Part shown: piece after piece, positions 38,401 to 47,060 of the stretch | Layout: each line of letters opens with the position of its first letter | Numbering within the stretch: the first letter of the stretch is position 1 | Origin: Gigantopelta aegis | Lineage: Eukaryota > Mollusca > Gastropoda > Neomphalida > Peltospiridae | Assembly: GCF_016097555.1 (NCBI RefSeq) | Contig: NC_054702.1 | Span: forward strand, 111,982,171 to 112,046,170 | Direction: 5' to 3' | Length of the DNA stretch: 64,000 bases | Program-made: the position numbers and the translations under genes | Notes under the pieces: model-generated | The model's database searches: none | Seen by the model: the letters and a program-made list of their open reading frames with translations, nothing else | What the model was told of the DNA's origin: nothing

Positions 38401-41400
38401 GTATTAGGCCACACCAAAATATGCTGTCCCAGATCACAATGTACAATGCCCTATCAATATGGGTAATCCTATATCTTAAACCAAAATGATTAAGCCTGGA
38501 TTTAAAGGCCAAATTTATGAAAGGTAATTTGTTACTTAACTAAAAAGCTGTGTATATTTAATAATTTATCATAAATGGTGTTTATTCTTGGGTACATGCC
38601 ATATTTTATCTGTTTAAAATTCATAAATGTGGCCCAAAATATGGAACCCTACAAAACAACATGTTGTTTAATATCAAAATATGTAGACCCAATAAAAAAA
38701 AAATGTAGATGCCCTTTACCATAATATGTCATCCAATATTAAACTACATAAACTACATGAAGATTTATTGTCATATGCCTAAATATGGAGCAATGCATTT
38801 TTACACTATTAAGGTCTCAATGGGAGAGTATTTTTGGTTTCATTATATTTTTGTGCAGTTATTGTATAAGTAATGTTTTATTTCAGATGAAGAAGATTGT
38901 CAAAAGTTCAATATCAAGTTCATGGGTTCTGTTGAAGTGAACAGTCACAAGGGTGATGATGTTCTATGTCAGGCCATTAATAAGGTGATCATTGTCATAT
39001 TGCTTGTACCGAGTATTACTTTATAACGTGTGTTCTATATCAAGTCACAAGGGTGATGATGTTCTATGTCAGGCCATTAATAAGGTGATCATTGTCTTAT
39101 TGCTTGTGTCGAGTATTACTTTATAACGTGTGTTCTATATCAAGTCACAAGGGTGATGATGTTCTATGTCAGGCCATTAATAAGGTGATCATTGTCATAT
39201 TGCTTGTACCGAGTATTACTTTATAACGTGTGTTCTATATCGAGTCACAAGGGTGATGATGTTCTATGTCAGGCCATTAATAAGGTGATCATTGTCTTAT
39301 TGCTTGTACCGAGTATTACTTTATAACGTGTGTTCTATATCGAGTCACAAGGGTGATGATGTTCTATGTCAGGCCATTAATAAGGTGATCATTGTCTTAT
39401 TGCTTGTACCGAGTATTACTTTATAACGTGTGTTCTATATCGAGTCACAAGGGTGATGATGTTCTATGTCAGGCCATTAATAAGGTGATCATTGTCTTAT
39501 TGCTTGTACCGAGTATTACTTTATAACGTGTGTTCTATATCGAGTCACAAGGGTGATGATGTTCTATGTCAGGCCATTAATAAGGTGATCATTGTCTTAT
39601 TGCTTGTACCGAGTATTACTTTATAACGTGTGTTCTATATCGAGTCACAAGGGTGATGATGTTCTATGTCAGGCCATTAATAAGGTGATCATTGTCTTAT
39701 TGCTTGTACCGAGTATTACTTTATAACGTGTGTTCTATATCGAGTCACAAGGGTGATGATGTTCTATGTCGGGCCATTAATAAGGTGATCATTGTCTTAT
39801 TGCTTGTACCGAGTATTACTTTATAACGTGTGTTCTATATCGAGTCACAAGGGTGATGATGTTCTATGTCGGGCCATTAATAAGGTGATCATTGTCTTAT
39901 TGCTTGTACCGAGTATTACTTTATAACGTGTGTTCTATATCGAGTCACAAGGGTGATGATGTTCTATGTCGGGCCATTAATAAGGTGACATTGTCTTATT
40001 GCTTGTACCGAGTATTACTTTATAACGTGTGTTCTATATCGAGTCACAAGGGTGATGATGTTCTATGTCGGGCCATTAATAAGGTGATCATTGTCATATT
40101 GCTTGTACCGAGTATTACTTTATAACGTGTGTTCTATATCGAGTCACAAGGGTGATGATGTTCTATGTCGGGCCATTAATAAGGTGATCATTGTCATATT
40201 GCTTGTACCGAGTATTACTTTATAACGTGTGTTCTATATCGAGTCACAAGGGTGATGATGTTCTATGTCGGGCCATTAATAAGGTGATCATTGTCATATT
40301 GCTTGTACCGAGTATTACTTTATAACGTGTGTTCTATATCGAGTCACAAGGGTGATGATGTTCTATGTCGGGCCATTAATAAGGTGATCATTGTCATATT
40401 GCTTGTACTGAGTATTACTTTATAACGTGTGTTCTATATCGAGTCACAAGGGTAATGATGTTCTATGTCAGGCCATTAATAAGGTGATCATTGTCATATT
40501 GCTTGTACCGAGTATTACTTTATAACGCGTGTTCTATATCGAGTCACAAGGGTGATGATGTTCTATGTCAGGCCATTAATAAGATGATCATTGTCTTATT
40601 ACTTGTATTACTTTATAGTGTGTGGCACCCTTTAACTCAAACCCTGGGAGATTTTGAAGATCCATTTAAGATAAAACTGACATGATTTTACTGTCACCTG
40701 AATAAAGATAGGCCGCCTACTAATAACAGATGATGATTTAATGATTTAGAAAAAGCAAAGGCAAAGTAGATATCACAGTTGTACAAACTTAGCAAAGTTT
40801 AGGGGCGTAAAGTGACTATTTTGCCTGAACTGCCCCCAAGTTTGAACCCTACAGATATGACAGATAGTGTAAACATCCAGGAGGGGTTAAAAATTAAAAA
40901 TTAATACATTGCACATGTAATTAACGTGTTTCAGGTTGCATTGACTCGTCGCACCACAATCAACGATCTTCCGCCACCAATGTGTACCATAGAGGTCAGT
41001 CAGTACGGGATCCGCATGGTCGAACACAGCAAGGATGGGGTGAGTCTTTTAGAGAGAGGAAGTGGGTAAACATGGTAGAACACAGCAAGGAGGGGTGAGT
41101 CTTTTAAAGAGACAGGAAGTGGGTAAACATGGTAGAACACAGCAAGGATGGGGTGAGTCTTTTAGAGAGAGGAAGTGGGTAAACATGGTAGAACACAGCA
41201 AGGATGGGGTGAGTCTTTTAGAGAGAGGAAGTGGGTAAACATGGTAGAACACAGCAAGGATGGGGTGAGTCTTTTAGTGAGAGGAAGTGGGTAAACATGG
41301 TCGAACACAGCAAGGATGGGGTGAGTCTTTTAAAGAGACAGGAAGTGGGTAAACATGGTAGAACACAGCAAGGATGGGGTGAGTCTTTTAGAGAGAGGAA

Positions 41401-44400
41401 GTGGGTAAACATGGTAGAACACAGCAAGGATGGGGTGAGTCTTTTAGAGAGAGGAAGTGGGTAAACATGGTAGAACACAGCAAGGATGGGGTGAGTCTTT
41501 TAGTGAGAGGAAGTGGGTAAACATGGTCGAACACAGCAAGGATGGGGTGAGTCTTTTAAAGAGACAGGAAGTGGGTAAACATGGTAGAACACAGCAAGGA
41601 GGGGGTGAGTCTTTTAGAGAGAGGAAGTGGGTAAACATGGTAGAACACAGCAAGGATGGGGTGAGTCTTTTAGAGAGAGGAAGTGGGTAAACATGGTAGA
41701 ACACAGCAAGGAGGGGGTGAGTCTTTTAGAGAGAGGAAGTGGGTAAACATGGTAGAACACAGCAAGGATGGGGTGAGTCTTTTAGTGAGAGGAAGTGGGT
41801 AAACATGGTCGAACACAGCAAGGATGGGGTGAGTCTTTTATAGAGAGGAAGTGGGTAAACATGGTCGAACACAGCAAGGATGGGGTGAGTCTTTTAGTGA
41901 GAGGAAGTGGGTAAACATGGTCGAACACAGCAAGGATGGGGTGAGTCTTTTAAAGAGACAGGAAGTGGGTAAACATGGTAGAACACAGCAAGGATGGGGT
42001 GAGTCTTTTAGTGAGAGGAAGTGGGTAAACATGGTCGAACACAGCAAGGATGGGGTGAGTCTTTTAAAGAGACAGGAAGTGGGTAAACATGGTAGAACAC
42101 AGCAAGGAGGGGGTGAGTCTTTTAGAGAGAGGAAGTGGGTAAACATGGTCGAACACAGCAGGGGGGGGTGAATCTTTTAGTGGGAGGAAGTGGGTAAACA
42201 TGGTTGAACACAGCAAGGAGGGGGTGAGTCTTTTAGAGAGAGGAAGTGGGTAAACATGGTTGAACACAGCAAGGATGGGGTGAGTCTTTTAGTGAGAGAG
42301 GAAGTGGGTAAACATGGTTGAACACAGCAAGAATGGGGTGAGTCTTTTAGAGAGAGGAAGTGGGTAAACATGGTTGAACACAGCAAGGAGGGGTGAGTGT
42401 TTTAGTGAGAGAGGAAGTGGGTAAACATGGTTGAACACAGCAAGGAGGGTTGAGTCTTTTAGTGAGAGGAAGTGGGTAAACAGAGTTAAACACAGCAAGG
42501 AGGGGGTGAGTCTTTTAGAGACAGGAAGTGGGTAAACATGGTAGAACACAGCAGGGGGGGGGTGAATCTTTTAGTGAGAGAGGAAGTGGGTAAACATGGT
42601 TGAACACAGCAGGGGGGTGAATCTTTTAGTGAGAGAGGAAGTGGGTAAACAGGGTTGAACACATCAGGGGGGTGAATCTTTTAGAGAGGAAGTGGGTAAA
42701 CATGGTTGAACACAGCAGTGGGGGGTGAGTCTTTTAGTGAGAGAGGAAGTGGGTAAACAGGGTTGAACACAGCAAGGAGGGGCGAGTCTTTTAGAGAGAG
42801 GAAGTTGGTAAACATAGTTGAACACAGCAGGGGGGTGTGAGTCTTTTAGTGAGAGAGGAAGTGGGTAAACATTGTTGAACACAGCATGGATGGGGTGAGT
42901 CGTTTAGAGAGAGAGGAAGTGGGTAAACACGGTGGATCACAGCAAGAAGGGGGAGTCTTTTAGAGAGGAAGTGGGTAAACACATTTGAACACAAGGATGG
43001 GGAGAGTCTTTTAGAGAGGAAGTGGGTAAACACATTTGAACACAACAAGGATGGGGGGAGTCTTTTAGAAAGAGAGGAAGTGGGTAAACACATTTGACCA
43101 CAACAAGGATGGGGTGAATCTTTTAGAAAGAGAGGAAGTGGGTAAACACATTTGAACACAAGGATGGGTGAGTCTTTTAGAGAGAGGAAGTGGATCACAG
43201 CAAGATCACGGTAATGTTTGTTTGATAGAGAGGATGTGGCTAATATAGTTGAAATATTGATAGGAATGATTTGGAAGGGTAGGGAAAGTTTTTTCACAAA
43301 GAGGGCAAGCACGTAGGACTTTGTTGGGAAAAGAAATAATTGAATGACATGTATTTTTAAATATAATAATACTTGACCTGTGTGGTTTGTTTTTCAGTAT
43401 GCATGTGACGCCCCCTCTCACTTCTTCGCACTGAAGCATATTTCATACTGTGGAACCCACCCCAGGAATGACAAGTATGTAATTATTAATTTGTTTTCGT
43501 GGTGTACAAATTATAGGAAGGACTTTAAAACTAAAACTACTGATGTGATTATTCTATATTGTTTTGTTCCAATACATAGTTAAATTCTATAGGTAACCAA
43601 AACTTAACATGCTAATTTATGATTTGTATAAAATAGGTATGACCTGATAACAAAGTATCAAAAATATTTATAATCCTGTATGATAAATATTACACTTCTT
43701 GTAATGTATCCAACTTGCCACACAATGAGTGTTAAATGAATGAAAAGTTTTCTTGTTTTTCAGATATTTTGCATTCATAACAAAACACCCCAAAGACTAC
43801 CGATTTGCCTGCCATGTGTTTCTGGGTGAGCGAACGACACGTGCAGTCAATGATGCCCTCAGGTAAACCAGTCTATGGGAAAATTCACCAGATACTGTGT
43901 TATTATGCCCTACTTCTGTTCTTTCTCTATAAACATAGGGTGGTGGGGGGTCATGGCATGGCAGAAGCAAATAGACATTGGGGGTTTGGGGGGTATGCTC
44001 CCCCCTTAAAATTTTGAAACCCGGATGTCCTGAAATGCAATTTCCTGCATTCTACAAGTAAAATTCATCTGTGCCGTAAGATTTACTATCAATAATATTT
44101 ATTTATTTATTGGAAGGGGGGGGGGGGGGGGGGGACTGGAATCACAAGAATGTTACATCCTTCTTTGAAGTGTCTGGTTTTAATGTGCTTGGCTTTCGTT
44201 GGTCATATTATAAGCTATTTTCTGTTTAGTCTTTAAGACTGGTCTCCATTAACACATTGATCTTAAGGTTGGGTGGCACTGTGTTGACATATCAGTACCA
44301 GTTGCCAGTCAACAGAAAGAAAGAAAGAAAGAAATGTTTTATTTAACGACGCACTCAACACATTTTTATTTACGGTTATATGGCGTCAGACATGTGGTTA

Positions 44401-44914
44401 AGGACCACACAGATTTTGAGAGGAAACCCGCTGTCACCACATAGGCTACTCTTTTACGACAGGCAGCAAGGGATCTTTTATTTGCACTTCCCACAGGCAG
44501 GATAGCACAAACCATGGCCTTTGTTGAACCAGTTATGGATCACTGGTCGGTGCAAGTGGTTTACACCTACCCATTGAGCCTTGCGGAGCACTCACTCAGG
44601 GTTTGGAGTTGGTATCTGGATTAAAAATCCCATGCCTCGACTAGGATCCGAACCCAGTACCTACCAGCCTGTAAACCGATGGCCTGCCACGACGCCACCG
44701 AGGCCGGTCCAGTCAACAGGTGCGAGGATACTACACTAAATCCAAAATTAGCTAAGTGTTGGGTCTCTTTCTGCTTTTTGTGCGTGACCTTTTTGACCTG
44801 TTTCACAGTAATTTTATATTAATGTATTTTGTTTTTCACAGAGTGTCATTCAAGCGGTTCTACCAGGAGTACATGGCCTTCACTCACCCCACGGAAGACA
44901 TCTACATAGAATGA
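20375..44914 (+). CDS. MAPK8IP1: JNK-interacting protein 1 / APLIP1 scaffold, 11 coding exons
   Basis: Exons: 20375-20418, 26485-26836, 33398-33524, 35814-36116, 36755-36931, 37887-37967, 38887-38984, 40935-41039, 43398-43474, 43764-43862, 44842-44914. All are GT/AG, the phases fit, and the sum is 1,536 nt (511 aa). JIP1 assembles the MLK-MKK7-JNK module and links cargo to kinesin-1. Landmarks: TTFRLAHDIS then an acidic run (about 13-30), as in vertebrate JIP1 (FRLTHDIS); RRPRKLPDIPI (161-171), a possible JNK D-site; an SH3 domain (about 296-355: HHFIPRHPDEMIIEIGDPI, DLWCEG, GIFPAMYAIDL); a PTB domain (about 362-505: FNIKFMGSVEV, RRTTINDLPPP, HFFALKHISYCG, FAFITKHPKDYRFACHVF); and the tail PTEDIYIE, the kinesin-light-chain binding end. 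The start ATG has an in-frame TAA upstream (20345). Exon 1 has a weaker GTATTG donor. Exons 2, 4, 5, 7 and 8 each border a minisatellite that copies their splice site. Confidence 0.95.
20921..21171. mobile_element. Short MITE in JIP1 intron 1
   Basis: Ends CAGGGTTTCTGTCAGA and, reversed, CAGTGTTTCTGCCAGA. The same family as 15636-15893 by its ends. I could not confirm a target duplication. It contains a short telomere-like 'aaccctaaccctaa', which looks incidental. Confidence 0.55.
21599..21985. repeat. 77-bp minisatellite, 5 copies, in JIP1 intron 1
   Basis: Unit with 'ttgtactgacgagtgttcat' and 'cagtgttgtgggggttcatt', period 77 bp, almost identical copies. Not next to an exon. Confidence 0.93.
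22380..22445. repeat. (GAAT)n-like microsatellite
   Basis: Imperfect gaat/gaac tetranucleotide run in JIP1 intron 1. Confidence 0.8.
23286..23427. mobile_element. Palindromic MITE in JIP1 intron 1
   Basis: Arms of about 40 nt (23288-23327 and 23387-23426) pair with few mismatches. They share 'atcggctttatcctgt' and its complement. A second inner pairing ('gaatgggaaat' with 'atttcccattc') makes the whole unit nearly self-complementary. Directly after it, 23429-23602 is bounded by TTTATCCTGCAG and its near complement, suggesting a further short element. Confidence 0.7.
24735..25100. repeat. 113-bp tandem repeat in JIP1 intron 1
   Basis: Blocks containing 'tgccacacttgttttacgca' repeat at about 24839, 24952 and 25065 (113 bp apart), with a diverged first copy 95 bp earlier (about 24744). 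Confidence 0.85.
25350..25455. repeat. Dispersed repeat, copy 1
   Basis: Shares about 100 bp with 28030-28130, including 'atttggcaaaatagtgga' and 'ctagtgcctcgtctatagga'. Family unknown. Both copies lie in JIP1 introns (1 and 2) in the same orientation. Confidence 0.7.
26837..27425 (+). repeat. 54-bp array of duplicated 5' splice sites after JIP1 exon 2
   Basis: It starts at the exon 2 donor (GT at 26837). Period 54 bp, about 11 units, each carrying an exon-edge-like 'ccagatct/ccagatcagg' followed by 'gtggtgagtatcactggg'. The unit at about 26935 keeps the closest copy of the exon end. Most units retain GTGAGT; two read GGGAGT (near 27053 and 27107) and have lost the donor. In the JIP1 frame, use of a downstream donor reaches TAA at 26861 after eight extra codons. 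Confidence 0.92.
28030..28130. repeat. Dispersed repeat, copy 2
   Basis: Second copy of the block at 25350-25455, in JIP1 intron 2. Just upstream, 27604-28004 has open minus-strand stretches I cannot assign. Confidence 0.7.
28371..28440. repeat. 21-bp tandem repeat, about 3-4 copies
   Basis: Unit 'attttcagtggagaaaac' plus 2-3 variable bases, in JIP1 intron 2. Confidence 0.8.
28640..29570. repeat. (CCAT)n microsatellite split by a SINE
   Basis: Imperfect ccat/ccatcc repeats run from about 28640 to 29055 and resume from 29445 to about 29570. The SINE at 29056-29444 interrupts them. Confidence 0.88.
29056..29444 (+). mobile_element. Full-length tRNA-headed SINE
   Basis: The head contains an A-box-like 'gtggcgtcgtggttaggcca' and a B-box-like GGTTCGGATCC (about 29111-29121). 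The body contains 'aaataaaagatcccttgc', and the tail ends in (TTTC)n. The 11-mer CCATCCATCTG flanks both sides (29045-29055 and 29445-29455), although inside a CCAT repeat this duplication is weak evidence. Other copies: 30091-30484 and 44316-44708 (reverse), and a partial at 32180-32450. Confidence 0.88.
30091..30484 (-). mobile_element. Mosaic SINE (head of one family, tail of another)
   Basis: On the minus strand the head and body match 29056-29444. The 3' part instead matches the tail of the 48600-48890 family ('gacgtccaatagccgatgat', 'caatgtgctctagtgg'). An identical 11-mer CCAATAATAAA flanks the whole (30080-30090 and 30485-30495), so the chimera inserted as one unit. Confidence 0.85.
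30722..31664. mobile_element. Fold-back DNA element with about 0.38-kb inverted arms
   Basis: The ends GCCCGAGTACTCTGACTG and its complement are flanked by TA on both sides (30720-30721, 31665-31666). The arms run about 30722-31113 and 31294-31664 and are nearly identical. The left arm carries a 21-bp insertion (near 31055-31075). The roughly 180-bp centre holds a RecQ-like helicase fragment. It has no transposase, so it is non-autonomous. High arm identity suggests recent spread or arm correction. Superfamily unassigned; a TA target fits Tc1/mariner-like or other TA-specific elements. Confidence 0.9.
31132..31311 (+). CDS. RecQ-like helicase N-terminal fragment inside the fold-back element
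   Basis: A 59-aa open frame from ATG (31132) to TAA (31309-31311). It shows the RecQ motif 0 pattern (FGFHYVIKLKQLHIIDSIL) followed by motif I with a Walker A (GVLSTGYGKSMCYVLPPL), where GYGKS is the nucleotide-binding loop. It stops right after motif I, where the right arm begins (the last codons, MRRPL, come from the arm), so motifs II-VI are missing and it cannot be a working helicase. It is either a capture from a host RecQ gene or a remnant of a larger parent element that carried a helicase. Confidence 0.8.
   Translation: MEELANAVLDEFGFHYVIKLKQLHIIDSILNLKDTFGVLSTGYGKSMCYVLPPLMRRPL
32180..32450 (+). mobile_element. SINE, head missing
   Basis: Matches the body and tail of the SINE family ('gcatataaaagatccctt', 'gtgtggtccttaaccatatg', 'gcatcgttaaataaaacat'). 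The promoter head is absent. It lies 26 nt from the end of the hAT copy. Confidence 0.8.
33000..33153 (-). mobile_element. SINE head portion
   Basis: On the minus strand it begins GGGATGGGACTTAGCCCAGT (A-box-like), then a B-box-like 'atcgatcccc', then 'tttcttgtttcagccagtgc'. The tail is missing. The same family as 1-88. Confidence 0.75.
33722..35857 (+). repeat. 77/78-bp array of duplicated 3' splice sites before JIP1 exon 4
   Basis: About 27-28 units. Each has a pyrimidine-rich stretch and acceptor (ccgttctgtgtgtttag) followed by the first 43 nt of exon 4 (from TTAGCGTGG through 'aacacgaagtctctg'), then the spacer 'atatattatactacag'. The last unit runs on into the real exon (35814). Most units are 77 bp; the two next to the exon (starting 35658 and 35736) are 78 bp, so acceptors there would extend the protein in frame by 26 or 52 aa (SMVVNT.SLIYY.TVHSVCL type). 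Confidence 0.93.
36117..36754. other. JIP1 intron 4
   Basis: AT-rich single-copy sequence. I see nothing beyond the splice sites. Confidence 0.5.
36921..37615 (+). repeat. 39-bp array of duplicated 5' splice sites after JIP1 exon 5
   Basis: It starts at the exon 5 end (native donor GT at 36932). Units repeat 'tgtggtgtgaaggtcagtg' every 39 bp, copying the last exon codons (WCE) plus the GTCAGT donor. At least the first two downstream copies (GT at about 36971 and 37010) are in frame and open, adding 13-aa repeats GQCRGHTNDVWCE. A larger block of about 150 bp near 37245-37390 recurs at about 37465-37610, showing higher-order duplication. Confidence 0.9.
37968..38886. other. JIP1 intron 6
   Basis: No coding or repeat structure that I can name; AT-rich. 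Confidence 0.5.
38943..40590 (+). repeat. 100-bp array of duplicated 5' splice sites after JIP1 exon 7
   Basis: The last 42 nt of exon 7 (AGTCACAAGGGTGATGATGT onward to AATAAG) plus the GTGATC donor are repeated about 16 times at 100-bp spacing (donors at 38985, 39085, 39185 and on). One unit is 99 bp (near 39988) and the last has AAGATGATC. Copies differ by only a few bases, so the array is young or homogenised. Reading past the native donor meets TAA within about 14 codons. Confidence 0.93.
41016..43205 (+). repeat. About 56-bp array of duplicated 5' splice sites after JIP1 exon 8
   Basis: About 38 units of 55-58 bp, increasingly degenerate rightward. Each carries the exon 8 end (catggtcgaacacagcaagg, then atggg) and the donor GTGAGTC, followed by 'ttttagagagaggaagtggg'. 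The native donor is at 41040. In frame, readthrough meets TAA ten codons later. Variants aaggaggg/aaggatgg alternate in blocks, showing multi-unit duplications. Confidence 0.93.
44117..44135. repeat. Poly-G run
   Basis: About 18 consecutive G in JIP1 intron 10. A similar run lies near 61240-61260. A G-quadruplex is possible on the plus strand. Confidence 0.85.
44316..44708 (-). mobile_element. Full-length SINE in JIP1 intron 10
   Basis: Minus-strand copy of the 29056-29444 family with a (GAAA)n tail on the plus strand. It is flanked by the identical 11-mer CCAGTCAACAG (44305-44315 and 44709-44719), a clear target duplication, so a recent retroposition. The B-box reads GGTTCGGATCC on the minus strand. 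Confidence 0.92.
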
Positions 44915-46440
44915 CTGGCAGTCAGGCGGTGGATTCTGCAGGAACACTCTCAAACGAAAACTAATAACTGTTGTAACATTGTATTGTCATCAACACTTGA
45001 CAACTAACAGATTTCCTACAGAAAACCATAGTATCAGGCATCTGTCCGTCTTTTACAGATGATTCACTTCCTGTCATGAAGAAGAGTGACAGATAAAAAC
45101 CCATGATATCCAAGATAGATTCTATGGTGACATTAATGTATTATACTATCGGCTCAAAGATGACATGACACAACAGACTACAACGTGACAGTATACCATG
45201 TCGTCGTGCAGACTAGAACATGTCAGTTAACTATGGCTTTGTCTGAACTATGACATCATTGCCATCTGCTACAACTATAGTAACAAACTTACACACACAG
45301 TGCTCTTGTTTACTTGCAGAAGTGAGATGAATTAGCAGTTTCAAAACAAAACTAACTGTGGTCTGAGACAGATTAAAAATAAATTGGAGTTGAGGTGCAT
45401 CAGTTTTTGCCCACCAGAAATACAAGGAGCCATCTTTGATGGCATTATTCTGGCACCAGAGATACGTCTTTGGTTTTCTGGAACATGAGGAATATCAAAT
45501 ATGAATTAAGTCTGTTTAAGTGTTACCATTATACAACACTAACCACACCAAATACTATGAACATTCAATCATACATAACCTAAACCATTATTACTGTAAA
45601 AATATTAAACTGTAACCAAAACATGTTGTAGCTGTGATCAGGTACCAGTAGTTAAAATGTAAGACTGGTAAGTTGTAGAACATTAATCAAGAGTGTTCTA
45701 CAGGACAGTTTAACTAATATCATCTAACCACCATTAATGTAGTTTGCCCCATTTAAGATCCAGTATCATTGTGAACTAGGCAGCTAGTTGGCTCATTTTG
45801 TTCAAATGCATCTTCCCTTCAGTAAGAGTTGTCTAACTTGACCCTTTTAGTGCTTCTTGAAGACTAACTGTAAGTGTACACTTGCAAATGTATTTTCCTT
45901 CTATATCTTTTATTTGATGTTGTCATCTGCGATATGTAAATTCTTTTGTTAGTGCGTCACGTTCTTGATTCTTATCTCATAGCTTGCTTTGTATTCTTTA
46001 ATGAAAATTCTTGTATTTTTTCTATTATCTTTTTCAATACTGATAATGGTTGAAACGTAGTAATTCTGACACTTTAATATCCAGGATCCACTCATTCATT
46101 ACGTGTGAAGGAACATCATGCTAACTTAAACACCATTTGTATCCAGGTTTTATAAAAAGTTTTACAAATTGTAGTCTTTCTTTGTGTCATCACAAATAAA
46201 CATGATTTCTGGCTGGTAATATGTATAAATAGCAAGTAAAAACAATAATTATGTCTAATTGGATAAATTACATAAAGCCTTATTGTTTATGACATGGTAA
46301 TACAGTAGGTCTAAGCTGTATGTTGCAGTTGTTCATTTCAAGGGAAAACTGGACGTTATTAATAGTTTGTGTAATGTGTAACATGTAAATAATGCATAGA
46401 AGTGTAACAAAAACAGAGTAAATATTATTGATGTCTTTCC
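44915..46440 (+). other. MAPK8IP1: Probable JIP1 3' UTR
   Basis: Follows the stop codon with no open frame of note. AATAAA hexamers occur at about 45378 and 46195. Which one is used cannot be read from sequence. Confidence 0.45.
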
Positions 46441-46689
46441 ATATTTTCTTGTTGATTTACTTCTCTTTGTGATTGTATGTTTGCCAGTGACTTCTGTTGT
46501 TATCGAGCACCAAGACTAAATGTATGTCTTGCATTTAAATAATATTTACCCATAATTGGTATATTATTCTAATTTGAAATCATTGTTATTGGTATATTTT
46601 GTTAAAACCACACCTAACTGGTGATCTTTCAAAGCATTTTTCTTTGTTAACTGCAGTCAACCACCTTGATTGTGGAATGATAATGAATT

Positions 46690-47060
46690 TGCGTTATTCA
46701 CTATGGATGTTTATGTTAGATACACGCTACACCAGGAATTGGTTATTTTGGACTGGCTGACTGACGTTATCCACTATGGATGTTTATGTTAAATACACGA
46801 TACACCAGGAATTGGTTATTTTGGACTGGCTGACTGACGTTATCTCCTATGGATGTTTATGTTAGATACATGCTACACCAGGAATTGGTTATTTTGGACT
46901 GGCTGACTGACATTATCCACTATGGATGTTTATGTTAGATACACGCTACACCAGGAATTAGTTATTTTGGACTGGGTGACTGGCGTTATCCACTATGGAT
47001 GTTTATGTTAGATACACGCTACACCAGGAATTGGTTATTTCGGACTGGGTGACAGACAAT
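46690..47060. repeat. 73-bp minisatellite, 5 copies
   Basis: Unit with 'ctatggatgtttatgtta' and 'acaccaggaattggttattt', period 73 bp, downstream of JIP1. Confidence 0.93.

Noticed and set aside
41049-43312. Many Cys/Leu/Pro-rich ORFs on the minus strand
   Set aside because: Reverse translations of the 56-bp exon 8 splice-site array.
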